From assembly GCA_018831195.1 (NCBI GenBank), contig JAHJDP010000034.1, positions 18,812 to 82,811 of the forward strand: a stretch of DNA of 64,000 nt, written 5' to 3'. The number at the start of each line of letters is the position of its first letter. Positions within the stretch are counted from its first letter, which is position 1. The DNA comes from Candidatus Eisenbacteria bacterium (lineage in GTDB: Bacteria; Eisenbacteria; RBG-16-71-46; CAIMUX01; JAHJDP01). This document shows, piece after piece, positions 9,189-18,294 of the stretch. The position numbers and the translations under genes were made by a program. A model generated the notes under the pieces. It did not search any database. It was given only the letters and a program-made list of their open reading frames with translations, and was not told the DNA's origin.

Positions 9189-9290
9189 AAAACCTCAAGC
9201 CCGCTGCTGAGCCTGATATTGTTAAAACCTCAGGCGCCGCTGCTGAGCCTGATAGTGTCAAAATCTCAAGCGCCGCTGAACAGGCCTGCG
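9189..9290 (-). repeat. Tandem 35/36-base repeats after rnfA
   Basis: Nearly three copies of a unit starting AAAACCTCAAGC on the plus strand begin at 9189, 9224 and 9260. The third overlaps the rnfA stop codon and last codons, so the rnfA 3' end appears to have been tandemly duplicated into the spacer. On the minus strand each unit has a small CTCAG...CTGAG hairpin followed by TTTT. Confidence 0.7.
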
Positions 9291-9844
9291 AATCCCATAA
9301 AGGCCAAAGAGAGAATACCGGCGATAAGGAGATTCATCGCCGTGCCCCGCACGACGGCGGGGATGTCGGAAAGCTCCGCTTCCTCCCGCAATCCGGCCAT
9401 CAGAACCAGGGCGAGGGTCAAACCCGCGCCGGCGCCAAGGGCGAAGACCAATCCCTGCGCCAGGCCGTATCCCCGATTTGTCTGAAAGATGGCGAGACCC
9501 AGGATGGCGCAGTTTGTCGTAATCAGCGGCAGGAAGATACCCAGGGCGCGGAAGAGGGCCGGGCTCAGTTTTTTGATCACCATCTCCACAAACTGCACGG
9601 TACTGGCGATAACGACGATGTAGCTGATCAGCTGCAGATAGGGCGCGTGGACCAGAATGTAGGTGTTGAGGGTCCAGGCGCAGATCGAGGTGATCACCAT
9701 GACGAAGATATTCGCCAGACCGAGCCGGAAGGCGACGATGAGGCGTCCCGAAACACCGAAGAAAGGACAGAGGCCGAGGAAATAGGTCAGCGTGAAATTG
9801 TTAATGATCATGGCGCTGATGAAGATCCAGAAGAGATATGCCAT
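9266..9844 (-). CDS. rnfA: Rnf electron-transport complex subunit A
   Basis: 192 aa integral membrane protein with six predicted helices. It begins with the RnfA/NqrE signature (INNFTLTYFLGLCPFFGVS) and carries a second conserved cysteine in TTNCAILG. The paired cysteines of RnfA and RnfE hold an iron centre in the membrane core that passes electrons across the bilayer. The start overlaps the rnfE stop at 9844, so the genes are translationally coupled. Full length, no defects. Confidence 0.95.
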   Translation of the reverse strand: MAYLFWIFISAMIINNFTLTYFLGLCPFFGVSGRLIVAFRLGLANIFVMVITSICAWTLNTYILVHAPYLQLISYIVVIASTVQFVEMVIKKLSPALFRALGIFLPLITTNCAILGLAIFQTNRGYGLAQGLVFALGAGAGLTLALVLMAGLREEAELSDIPAVVRGTAMNLLIAGILSLAFMGFAGLFSGA

Positions 9845-10491
9845 TAGGCCGTCCTCCTCGCCAGCGCCTTAGCCCGGTTCAGGCGCCGCTGTGTCATGGC
9901 GTTGAAGACAAGCAGGATCAGACCCAGCATGATGAAGCCTCCCGGCGGCAGGATCATGATGACCCACGGCTCAAAGCTGGGGCCGAAGAGATCAATGCCG
10001 AAGAGCGAGCCGCTGCCGAGGATCTCCCGGACGGAGCCGAGACAGAGCAGGGCGAAAGCAAATCCGATGGCCATCCCCAGAGCGTCCAGAACCGACATCC
10101 AGACGGTGTTTCGCGACGCAAAAGCCTCCTGCCGGCCCAGAATGATGCAGTTGACGACGATGAGGGCGATAAAGGCGCCCAGCGCGCGGTGCACATCGGG
10201 GACCAGCGCTTTCAACGCGAAGTCGGCGACGGTGACGAAGGTCGCGATAATAATGATATAAGTCGAGATCCGCACCTGTTTGGGAATATAGTTCCGCAGC
10301 AAGGAAACGAGGAAACTCGAGCCGACCAAAACAAAGAAGGTCGCCGCTCCCATGGCGAGGGCGTTGATGGCGCTGTTGGTGACGGCCAGCATGGGGCACA
10401 TGCCAAGAACTTGCACAAAGATCGGGTTTTCCTTCCAGATCCCTTTAACAAATTCGGCGTAGGCCGCGCCCGGATCTTTAATTTCGGCCAT
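9844..10491 (-). CDS. rnfE: Rnf electron-transport complex subunit E
   Basis: 215 aa membrane protein, homologue of NqrD. Family signatures are FVKGIWKENPIFVQVLGMCPMLAVTNSAINAL at residues ~14-45 and the cysteine in IVVNCIILGRQEAFAS. It forms the membrane core with RnfA. Three bases separate it from rnfG and its stop overlaps the rnfA start. The C-terminus is short and basic. Confidence 0.95.
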   Translation of the reverse strand: MAEIKDPGAAYAEFVKGIWKENPIFVQVLGMCPMLAVTNSAINALAMGAATFFVLVGSSFLVSLLRNYIPKQVRISTYIIIIATFVTVADFALKALVPDVHRALGAFIALIVVNCIILGRQEAFASRNTVWMSVLDALGMAIGFAFALLCLGSVREILGSGSLFGIDLFGPSFEPWVIMILPPGGFIMLGLILLVFNAMTQRRLNRAKALARRTA

Positions 10492-10494
10492 GAA

Positions 10495-11235
10495 TTATTG
10501 CCCCCCCTCGTTGGCTGGAGGATGGTCGTCGTTCATCGAAGGCGCTTGGCCCTCGGCCGGAGCCTCGCCACGGGCCGCCGGCGGTTCGCTTCCCGGTTCC
10601 GGCAGCAGCGGGACCCATGTGGCATTCCCCGCGTTGAGGATTTTGACGACCGCTTTGGATGAGATCGTGGCGCCGGTAATCGCATCAATCTCATTCGCGG
10701 CCGATTTTGCGCCCTTCTTGACGGCGCGGATCTCCGGCTCAACGCTGAGCCGCTGGAAGTTCTGTTTAAAATCGGCGTCCTTGATAATCTTGTCGCCCAG
10801 CCCGGGTGTCTCGCGGCTTTCGAGGATCTGAAGTCCGACGACTGTTTTTTCCGCCGGATTGTAGCCATAGATCAATTTGATCACATCCTGGAACCCCGAG
10901 CCTTCATGCGGGATGGCGTAGCCGAGGAATTGCGCGTCGGCATTATAAGCGGCATAGATCGCCGCCGCGCCTTTCGCCTCCTCCTCGCCGACAACGATGA
11001 GGCGTCCATCTTGTACAATAAGTTTCTGCATCGTGCTGGACCCTGGAACGACCTGAAAAACAGCCGCCCGCAGAGCCCGCGCCTGATTTTCCGTGATTCT
11101 CGGCAAGGTCCATTCATACATCCCGACAATCATCAGGCCGGAAAAGAGACCGGCCAGCCCCAGCGTCATGATCATCCGCAGCGAACTCACCTGGGACGCG
11201 GCGGGGGTGGCGTCGGTTTGGCCTGCCTGGCTCAT
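10495..11235 (-). CDS. rnfG: Rnf electron-transport complex subunit G (FMN-carrying)
   Basis: 246 aa. One N-terminal membrane helix (residues ~20-40) anchors an extracytoplasmic FMN-binding domain. The flavinylation motif AITGATISS lies near residue 187, with the Thr of TGAT as the site of covalent FMN attachment by ApbE. The segment TPGLGDKI is also typical. A proline/glutamate-rich tail of about 45 residues follows the FMN domain and is longer than usual. The ATG overlaps the rnfD stop (ATGA). Confidence 0.94.
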   Translation of the reverse strand: MSQAGQTDATPAASQVSSLRMIMTLGLAGLFSGLMIVGMYEWTLPRITENQARALRAAVFQVVPGSSTMQKLIVQDGRLIVVGEEEAKGAAAIYAAYNADAQFLGYAIPHEGSGFQDVIKLIYGYNPAEKTVVGLQILESRETPGLGDKIIKDADFKQNFQRLSVEPEIRAVKKGAKSAANEIDAITGATISSKAVVKILNAGNATWVPLLPEPGSEPPAARGEAPAEGQAPSMNDDHPPANEGGQ

Positions 11236-12251
11236 GAAGATCTCCCCCGTCCAAAGGCCCGCGGTTGAATGGATCGTTCAATCAGCGGCGCGGCCGCATT
11301 CATAAGAAGGATCGCGTACATCACACCCTCGGGAAGACCGCCGAAGAGGCGGATCAGGACAACGAGCACACCGATCCCCGCGCCGAAAATCCAAGTCGCT
11401 TTCGGCGACAGGGGCGAGGTGACCGGATCGGTCGCCATATAAATAGTGCCGAAGAGCAAACCACCGGAGAGAAGCATGAACCACGGGGCCGGATACTGCT
11501 GCGGCGCAATGAGAAAAAGGAGCGTCGAGAAGACCGCCACCGACAGCAGAATCGAGACAGGGATGCGCCAGTCAAAAATCCGCCGGGCCAGCATAACAGC
11601 GCCGCAAAGGATAATGATGAGGGCGCTTGTTTCACCGAGCGAACCGCCGGTCTGGCCGATCAGCAGAGCCTGCCAATCGGTCGACTGATGCTGAAATTTC
11701 ATGAGGGCGAGGGGCGTGGCGGTCGTGACGGCGTCGGCGGCGCCGTGAAGAAAGGGGAGGGCCAGATTCTGCCCGCGGATCGAGAGGAATTCGTTAAAGC
11801 CGCCGTGAACCGACCAGGAGGTCAGGGTTGTGGGAAAGGAAGCCTGAAGAAAGGCTCTTCCGACAAGGGCCGGATTGAAAAGGTTTTGCCCCAGTCCGCC
11901 CCAAATGAGTTTGCCGAGACCGATGCCGACAACGCCCCCGATAAAGGCCATCCAGAGCGGGATGCCGGGCGGCAATGTGAGCCCGAGGAGAAGGCCGGTG
12001 AGGATCGCGCTTCCATCACGCAGGGTGACCCAGCGCGGCCGCTGCGATCCCAATCCCCATTCGGTGGCGATCGCGCCGAGGATCGCGGCGAAAACGACCA
12101 GGAGCGCGCTGAGGCCGAAGAAATAGATGGCGGCGATGAGGACCGGCAGTACGGAAAGGATCACCTCGAGCATCAATCGGGGCGTCGATATTTCCCGTTT
12201 GAGGAAGGGGGATGTTTGTATAAGAAGCCTATGATCAAGAGAAGGGGCCAT
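11232..12251 (-). CDS. rnfD: Rnf electron-transport complex subunit D (FMN-carrying)
   Basis: About 339 aa polytopic membrane protein, homologue of NqrB. Family signatures are SPFLKREISTPRLMLEVILS near the N-terminus, NLFNPALVGRAFL in the middle, and the flavinylation motif DAVTTATPLAL near residue 171. It starts at the ATG at 12251 (TGATG overlap with rnfC) or the GTG one codon earlier. It carries covalent FMN and part of the ion path. Confidence 0.94.
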   Translation of the reverse strand: MAPSLDHRLLIQTSPFLKREISTPRLMLEVILSVLPVLIAAIYFFGLSALLVVFAAILGAIATEWGLGSQRPRWVTLRDGSAILTGLLLGLTLPPGIPLWMAFIGGVVGIGLGKLIWGGLGQNLFNPALVGRAFLQASFPTTLTSWSVHGGFNEFLSIRGQNLALPFLHGAADAVTTATPLALMKFQHQSTDWQALLIGQTGGSLGETSALIIILCGAVMLARRIFDWRIPVSILLSVAVFSTLLFLIAPQQYPAPWFMLLSGGLLFGTIYMATDPVTSPLSPKATWIFGAGIGVLVVLIRLFGGLPEGVMYAILLMNAAAPLIERSIQPRAFGRGRSS

Positions 12252-13582
12252 CACTTTGCCTTCCGCTCACGGAGGGCCCCCTTGGCCACTCGGATGAGTT
12301 GAATAATCGGAATATGCGAGGGACATGAAAACGAGCAGGATCCGCACTCCATGCAGTCCATAATGTGCATCTTCTCCATCTCTTCGTACCGGCCTGCTTT
12401 GGCAAGACGTCCCAGCAGTGACGCGTTTAGAAAGTTTGGACAGGCGTCCAGGCATCGCCCGCAGCGAACGCAAGCATATTCGGTCGGGAAATGAGTTTCC
12501 ACCTCTGTGAAGGCGAGCAGGCCGGATGTTCCTTTTAAAACCGGAACATCGAGGCTCGCGAGGGGCATCCCCATCATCGGCCCGCCCATCACAACCAATT
12601 TTGTCTCGGGGAGGAGGCCGCCGCAATGATCGAGAACGTCCCGCACCAGCGTGCCGATCGGAATCATGAGATTCGCCGGCCGTTTGATACCCGGTCCGGA
12701 GACGGTCACCATCCGTTCGATCATGGGGATGCCGCGATCGAAATAATCAGCCAGCGCCGCCATCGTGCCCACATTGTTGACGACGATATTGACATCGAGC
12801 GGAAGCTTGCCCGCCGGCACCTCGACACCGAAAAGGGCCTTGATGAGCATCTTCTCCGCGCCTTGCGGATATTTAACTTTGAGGGGCACGACATGGACCG
12901 GCCGGCCGCCGGTGGCGGGGCGGCGCAGCGCCTCAACCGCATCGGGCTTGTTTTGTTCAATGCCGATCGTTGTCGATTTAACCCCGAGTTTTTCCGCGAC
13001 GATCTCGATCCCGCGGAGGATCGCATCGGCCCGCTCCACCATGATCCGGTGGTCGCACGTGAGGAAGGGCTCGCATTCGCATCCGTTGATGACGAGCCGC
13101 TCGATCTGCTTTCCCTCCGGCACGGCATATTTGACATGCGTCGGAAAGGCCGCGCCTCCCAGCCCGACCAAGCCTGCCTTTTGCACATGATCGACAAATT
13201 CTTTTGAGCTCATCGAACGCCAATCCAAGGGAGGCTTTGCCGCGAGTTTCTGTGTTGCGAAGGGATCGGCTTCGATTTCGATCGCCGGCTGAAGTTGTCC
13301 GTTGGGATGGCGATGCACCGCGATCGACGTGACGGTTCCGGACACGGGGCTGTGCAGGGCCATCGAGACAAAAGCGCCCGGCTCGGCGATCAGCTGCCCC
13401 CGCCTGACCGTTTCACCCGGACGGACAATCGGCTTGACCGGTGCGCCGGTGTGCTGGCTCAGCGGCAGGATATACCGTTTTGTGAACGGCATCCGCTCGA
13501 CCGGCATGCATTCGGTGGCCTTTTTGTATTCCTCGGGATGGATGCCGTGCCGGAAAGTCGGTAATGTTAAAGATAAACTCAC
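12251..13582 (-). CDS. rnfC: Rnf electron-transport complex subunit C (Fe-S, NAD(H)/ferredoxin side)
   Basis: 443 aa. An N-terminal barrel-sandwich region (MPFTKRYILPLSQHTGAPVKP) is followed by the NADH/FMN-binding fold (LVGLGGAAFPTHVK, INGCECEPFLTCDHR). Two C-terminal [4Fe-4S] motifs are CVRCGRCLDACP and CMECGSCSFSCP. All eight cluster cysteines are present. It lacks the long Ala/Lys-rich tail of gammaproteobacterial RnfC. The GTG start overlaps the stop of the 1571-aa gene (GTGA), so the two are translationally coupled. That coupling supports a functional link between RnfC and the PFOR-like protein. Confidence 0.94.
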   Translation of the reverse strand: MSLSLTLPTFRHGIHPEEYKKATECMPVERMPFTKRYILPLSQHTGAPVKPIVRPGETVRRGQLIAEPGAFVSMALHSPVSGTVTSIAVHRHPNGQLQPAIEIEADPFATQKLAAKPPLDWRSMSSKEFVDHVQKAGLVGLGGAAFPTHVKYAVPEGKQIERLVINGCECEPFLTCDHRIMVERADAILRGIEIVAEKLGVKSTTIGIEQNKPDAVEALRRPATGGRPVHVVPLKVKYPQGAEKMLIKALFGVEVPAGKLPLDVNIVVNNVGTMAALADYFDRGIPMIERMVTVSGPGIKRPANLMIPIGTLVRDVLDHCGGLLPETKLVVMGGPMMGMPLASLDVPVLKGTSGLLAFTEVETHFPTEYACVRCGRCLDACPNFLNASLLGRLAKAGRYEEMEKMHIMDCMECGSCSFSCPSHIPIIQLIRVAKGALRERKAK

Positions 13583-16500
13583 GATGCCGCATCCTCATCC
13601 TGTCCGTTGCCGGGTGATCGCCGATGTCCGGCCAATGCCATCATCCGCTGCTGGAGGCGCTGGGCCATCTCGGCGCGGATTTCATCGCCGATGTCGTTGA
13701 TCCGCCCTTCATAGTCATTGCGGAGAGCGGCCAGCTGCGCTTCATGATGAGCCTGAACTTCCGCTGCGGCCTCTTCCTTGACCCTCTGCGTGAAGGGCGT
13801 GACAAGACCCGCCCACTCCTGAAGCATCCGCCAGATATCGAGGCGCCATTGGGCAAAGGCCACCGCTGCGGGTGAACATTTTAAACGTCTTTCCGCGCTC
13901 TCACGGGTGGCATCTCTGTTTTTCCCCGCCGTCTTCACCACAACGAGGGGTGTTTTCCCGAAACGCTGAAGCGCCGGCAATCTGAGGTAATCGATGATGG
14001 GAGTCGGAGATGGATCGCTCGCTTGGAGATCGCTGAAATGGTGGACGAAACGGCGCTCCGTCACCATCCAATCGAAAACGGTGGTGAAGGATCCCTCTTT
14101 GCTCTGGATCCCATCACCCTGGACCCCCTCGGCCTGGGTCCAGTCGGCTTTCATATTCTGATTGCCGGAAAGATCAAGCCGGGCGCCGAAGACGCCTTCG
14201 GCGGCGGGATCATAGGTATAAAGCGGGAAGGCCCGCGAGCGTACCGCCAGGCCGGCGTGTTCCACCGCGATATCTTCCGCGAAGCCGTGCCGATCCGGTT
14301 TCGGCGCATGAATGTGAATCAAGGCCGGGCCGGGATGGCGGAGAGCCTTCAGGACCCCCTCGGTGAGATGGGCGCCGTGCGCGATCGATGATTGTACAAT
14401 ATAGGCGTTGCGCTGCATCAGTCCCAGGATCCCCGGGTCGCCGCCGGCGCCTCCAGTAGAGAGGCCCGGGTTGAGGGCATCCATGCCGGGATCCAGATTC
14501 TCAGCAAGATCGGACAATAGAACGACCTTGACCGGGAGATCCGAACCGAGCAGAGAAGCCAGTTGCGCCGCGCTTTCACCGCCCAGAACCCGTCCGTCGC
14601 CGACAAGGATCAAGGACGGGCATAACGACCTTTCTTCAGGTGTCAGATCGCGCCAGGTTAACTTTTCCAACCCCCGCACAGAGCGAATCGCCTCGAGCGG
14701 CTTGTCCAGCTCCAAGAGAGCCCGCCGAATGTCCCGGAAATCCTCGAGCACCTCATCGAGGAGCCCCTCGGCCAGCCCCTTGGCCAATTCCACTGTTTCG
14801 CCGCTGTCATCGAGGACGATCGGAAGGGCGTAGGGATTATAGGGGAACGATCCGGCCCATGAGGTTGTGGAGCCCTCCGCCACGGCCATCGCCGCGCGGG
14901 CGCGGCCCATCCCCGCCGGTCCCTTTTCCAAACGCCATCGATGATCAACCAGCCGCTGTGCTGAATCGACAAGCCGGCCCAGCCTTTCGCCGTCGACCTG
15001 CTTTGTTTTGCAGGCTTCGTTGATCTTTTCAGCAAAGGCGGCCAGATCGAGATCCTGCCGGCCCAGGGAATCCAATCCCGATGAGAGCAGCTGGAGATCT
15101 TCGGTGGGAAGGGCGTCGGCCAGTGTTTCCCGGATCTTCGCGGCGAGACGATCCTGCAAGGATGCGATCTTCTTAAGATGATCTTGAAGGAGGGGCTGAA
15201 GATGGTACTCCGCCGCCGCCAGCACCCATCGCAGGGCGGTCTTTTCGCCGGATCCGGCTTCGGCGCCGTCGCCGCCGGCGGGAGAGAGGCTGCAATGGCG
15301 TGATAACAACATCGCTGCGGGCTGCCCGACATCGGGATGATGCGACAGCCGGGAGATATTTTCACCGCTCGTATCGGGAAGCTCTTCCCACACTTTGCGG
15401 AGGGCCTGCGCCGCGGCCTGCCGATCCGGCGTTTGCGGTCCGGCGGTCATGGCGCCCGGCTCGCAGGATGTGATGCAGGCGGAGCAACCCTTGCACGTTT
15501 CCGGATTGATGACGACGGAAAGCAGACTCCCGCTTCCCGGCGCTTTCTTTTCAGGTTCCTCAAGGAAGGGAATTGTACAAGCCACGGGAAGTTTTCCGAC
15601 AGCCGCGGCCACCGGTTTGAAGGCGCTCTCCAGCTCTTTCCGTCGCTCCGCGGAGGGGGCCATCTTTTCCATCAGCCAGTTGAAGGCCGTCGTGAGGGGT
15701 CCGCCCAGTGTTTCATCCGAAGGCGCCTCGGCCTTCCCCTTAAGTAGCAGGGAGTGGGTTCGCGCGGCCAGCTTTGCAACAACCGGCCGGAGGGCATCGG
15801 CCTGATCTCCCCGAGCCTTGGCCATTCTGATACCGGCCTCCAGCAGTTCGACGGCGCTCAGGGCGATCGGCCCGATAGCCCCTTCGGGGCACACGGACCA
15901 GCAGTTCCCGCAACCGGTGCAGGGCGCCGGATTGAAGTGGGGCATAATCTTGCGGTTTTTAGAGAGATCCCGGAATGTTGAAGAGAGGGGCGGAACGGTT
16001 CCCAGAGCGAGGTAGGGGTCGGGTGTGATCTGCTCTTCTTCGTCCTTTTGATAGAGAACCCCCACCTGATCCCAAAACCGGGAAAGGTTGTCATCATCGG
16101 CGTCGATCCGGCCGAGACGGCGCACCGACATCGGGATTTCGGGATCCGCCTCGACCGCGGCGGCCCTCTCCGCGATGCCCGGGTCTTGAATCAGTTGTAC
16201 ATTCTCCATGCCGCTCCGGAAGCTGTCGAGGCGACTGGCCCCTTCCGCGTCATCCTGCTCATGCAGAAATTCTTCATAGGACGAAAGAATTTTTCGCGGT
16301 TTTAAATCGCTGTCCCGTTTCGCCAACAATCCCGTCAAGGCTCCCAAAATCCGTTCTGAAATCCTTGAAGGGAAATCGCCGGATGCGGGATCAGCGGATA
16401 AGGAATCGCCCGATGCGGGTTCATTAGCCGGCACGGCATAAAGATCGAGTTGCCACTCTTCTCTCTTTTGGTGGAGAGCGGGGGCCAAACGGAGAGGCTC

Positions 16501-18294
16501 TTCTTCCCCTCCGCGGGTGACGACAAGCAACGCGCCGCCGACAGCCATTCTTGGAAGCGTGACGTTGAGATCAGAATCCGTCACGACCGCAACATCGATC
16601 GGGTGATCATCACCCGGCTCGAGGATCGAATCCTCCCCCAAAACGATGCGGTCTATGCAGACACGGTCCCGCCGGTCCCAGATCAATTCGGGCCGACACC
16701 GGGCCCCGCCGCCAAAGGATTTGTAAAGCAGGGCGGCCGCCTCTGCCGCGATGGCGCCGGTCTCTTCTCCTTCATTTCGTATAAAGGCCACCGAAAGCTT
16801 CGCACCGCAACCGGCGGCCTTATCCGCGGAGAGCACTGATGTGGAATGCACGCCGAGTTCAGCCACATCCGGGTAATCCCGCCGGACTCTTTCGAGGAGG
16901 ATCTCTCGTTTCGGATAGGAGGAATGGGCGGGAAGAAAATCGATCCCCAAATAAACGCGGCTCCGCCCCCCCTTGGCTACTTCATGGATCCATTTCTCAA
17001 GGTCGGCTTCCCGGAGCGGGAAACCGCCGATCCCATAGATTGCGGAATGGAGATGCGGAGGGGGGCCGCTCCATGATGGGGCGCCCTCACGGGACGGCGC
17101 CGCGGATCCATTCTCGATTGCTTCATCGATGAGGGCTCGGAGTTCCCGCGTGAGCGGGGGATCGGTGGAGAGTGGGGTATCGACGCGTTCCAGAACAATC
17201 ACCCTCTTCTTGCCGCGTAGGATCGCGGTCAGTTCCCTGGCGGGGAAAGGGCGAAGGGTTCGGATGCCCAGCACGCCGATCTTCATCTTTTCCCGGTCCC
17301 GGAGTCTTGACGCGACGCGCTCCAACGTTTCGACCGCCGCACCCTGGCCGACGAGAAGAATTTCCGCATCGCCCTCTCTAAAAACCGATATGGGATCCAA
17401 AAGGCGCCCGGTCTTTTTCGCAAAGGACGCCATCGCTTCGTCCAGGCAGCTTGAGAGATGATTGTAAAAGAAGGGCCGCCGGGCCGCCATGCCGAGTCCC
17501 CACATATCGGCTTTTTTATAAGCGCCTTGCAGGGCCGGGCGGTCGAGATTAAAACGGCGGGGGACGCGCCGGCGCATGGGGCCGAAGAGCATTTCCTGTG
17601 ACGGCGTCGGCGCCGGGATTTCATCCTGCGGATTGCCGGTGAATTTGCGGATCGTTGCGGGACCCAGAAGTTGTACATTTTGAGGCGCCAGGGCCGTGAG
17701 ATGTCCGTCCATGGCCACGAGTCCTGGAATGAGAGCCCGCTCGGCGACGCGCCGGGCGATAAGATTGAGATCGACGGCTTCTTGTACATTGCGGGCAAAG
17801 AGCAAAAAGAAACCGGTGTCGGCCGCGAGGTGATAAGCGTCATGTCCTGATCCGGCGGACGCTCCGTTGGCGGAGAGGACCCGGCAGGACATATTAATGA
17901 CGAGGGGAAGGTGCCGGCCCGCGGCGAGGGTCATCAGGTCGAGGGCGGAGGCGACATCGGATCCGGCCATAAAGATCGCCGGGCGGACACCGGCGAGAGA
18001 GAGACCCATGCCGGTTGATAGGGATCCGCGGGAACGGCCGGACGCCATGGTTATCAGCGATCGGCCGAAGAGGTTCACCTCTTCCCGGTTTCTTTCGTTG
18101 TTCCACGCGCGAACAGCCCGCGCGGCGGGGAAGGAGGCGGCATTGGGAAGGGCGCCGGCCAGGCAGGCCTCGGTCATGGCGACGGCGGTGGCGCCGTCAA
18201 GCAGGGCCTCAATTCCTTCCTTGGGGTTCTCTGCGAGGTCTCTCTTTGGGCCGTCTCCACGAAATCGGCGCAGGAACTCAGTGAGACTTGGCAT
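13579..18294 (-). CDS. Giant PFOR-like Fe-S protein, catalytically degenerate, inside the rnf operon
   Basis: 1571 aa with pyruvate:ferredoxin oxidoreductase architecture. Domain I-like fold at ~20-245; transketolase-C-like domain II ~300-430 (DAEILLVGQGAAVETLERV, LGIRTLRPFPARE); gamma-like domain III ~505-640; two [4Fe-4S] motifs CTGCGNCWSVCP near 791 and CKGCSACITSCEPG near 931; a helical insert; and a TPP-domain-like fold from ~1210. Compared with the true PFOR in this window, the YPITPSS Thr motif and the catalytic Glu of domain I are missing. VGDGRVLGG survives, but the following N..NTGGQ metal/TPP motif is replaced by LSDLAENLD. The C-terminus is a charged coiled coil. It overlaps rnfB by 17 bases and rnfC by 4. 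I infer an electron-relay or docking scaffold and not an oxidoreductase. Confidence 0.8.
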   Translation of the reverse strand: MPSLTEFLRRFRGDGPKRDLAENPKEGIEALLDGATAVAMTEACLAGALPNAASFPAARAVRAWNNERNREEVNLFGRSLITMASGRSRGSLSTGMGLSLAGVRPAIFMAGSDVASALDLMTLAAGRHLPLVINMSCRVLSANGASAGSGHDAYHLAADTGFFLLFARNVQEAVDLNLIARRVAERALIPGLVAMDGHLTALAPQNVQLLGPATIRKFTGNPQDEIPAPTPSQEMLFGPMRRRVPRRFNLDRPALQGAYKKADMWGLGMAARRPFFYNHLSSCLDEAMASFAKKTGRLLDPISVFREGDAEILLVGQGAAVETLERVASRLRDREKMKIGVLGIRTLRPFPARELTAILRGKKRVIVLERVDTPLSTDPPLTRELRALIDEAIENGSAAPSREGAPSWSGPPPHLHSAIYGIGGFPLREADLEKWIHEVAKGGRSRVYLGIDFLPAHSSYPKREILLERVRRDYPDVAELGVHSTSVLSADKAAGCGAKLSVAFIRNEGEETGAIAAEAAALLYKSFGGGARCRPELIWDRRDRVCIDRIVLGEDSILEPGDDHPIDVAVVTDSDLNVTLPRMAVGGALLVVTRGGEEEPLRLAPALHQKREEWQLDLYAVPANEPASGDSLSADPASGDFPSRISERILGALTGLLAKRDSDLKPRKILSSYEEFLHEQDDAEGASRLDSFRSGMENVQLIQDPGIAERAAAVEADPEIPMSVRRLGRIDADDDNLSRFWDQVGVLYQKDEEEQITPDPYLALGTVPPLSSTFRDLSKNRKIMPHFNPAPCTGCGNCWSVCPEGAIGPIALSAVELLEAGIRMAKARGDQADALRPVVAKLAARTHSLLLKGKAEAPSDETLGGPLTTAFNWLMEKMAPSAERRKELESAFKPVAAAVGKLPVACTIPFLEEPEKKAPGSGSLLSVVINPETCKGCSACITSCEPGAMTAGPQTPDRQAAAQALRKVWEELPDTSGENISRLSHHPDVGQPAAMLLSRHCSLSPAGGDGAEAGSGEKTALRWVLAAAEYHLQPLLQDHLKKIASLQDRLAAKIRETLADALPTEDLQLLSSGLDSLGRQDLDLAAFAEKINEACKTKQVDGERLGRLVDSAQRLVDHRWRLEKGPAGMGRARAAMAVAEGSTTSWAGSFPYNPYALPIVLDDSGETVELAKGLAEGLLDEVLEDFRDIRRALLELDKPLEAIRSVRGLEKLTWRDLTPEERSLCPSLILVGDGRVLGGESAAQLASLLGSDLPVKVVLLSDLAENLDPGMDALNPGLSTGGAGGDPGILGLMQRNAYIVQSSIAHGAHLTEGVLKALRHPGPALIHIHAPKPDRHGFAEDIAVEHAGLAVRSRAFPLYTYDPAAEGVFGARLDLSGNQNMKADWTQAEGVQGDGIQSKEGSFTTVFDWMVTERRFVHHFSDLQASDPSPTPIIDYLRLPALQRFGKTPLVVVKTAGKNRDATRESAERRLKCSPAAVAFAQWRLDIWRMLQEWAGLVTPFTQRVKEEAAAEVQAHHEAQLAALRNDYEGRINDIGDEIRAEMAQRLQQRMMALAGHRRSPGNGQDEDAAS

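Noticed and set aside
15897..15925. Possibility that the 1571-aa gene is two genes joined by a sequencing error
   Set aside because: The frame is continuous through the linkers and the domain order is the same as in the single-chain PFOR nearby.
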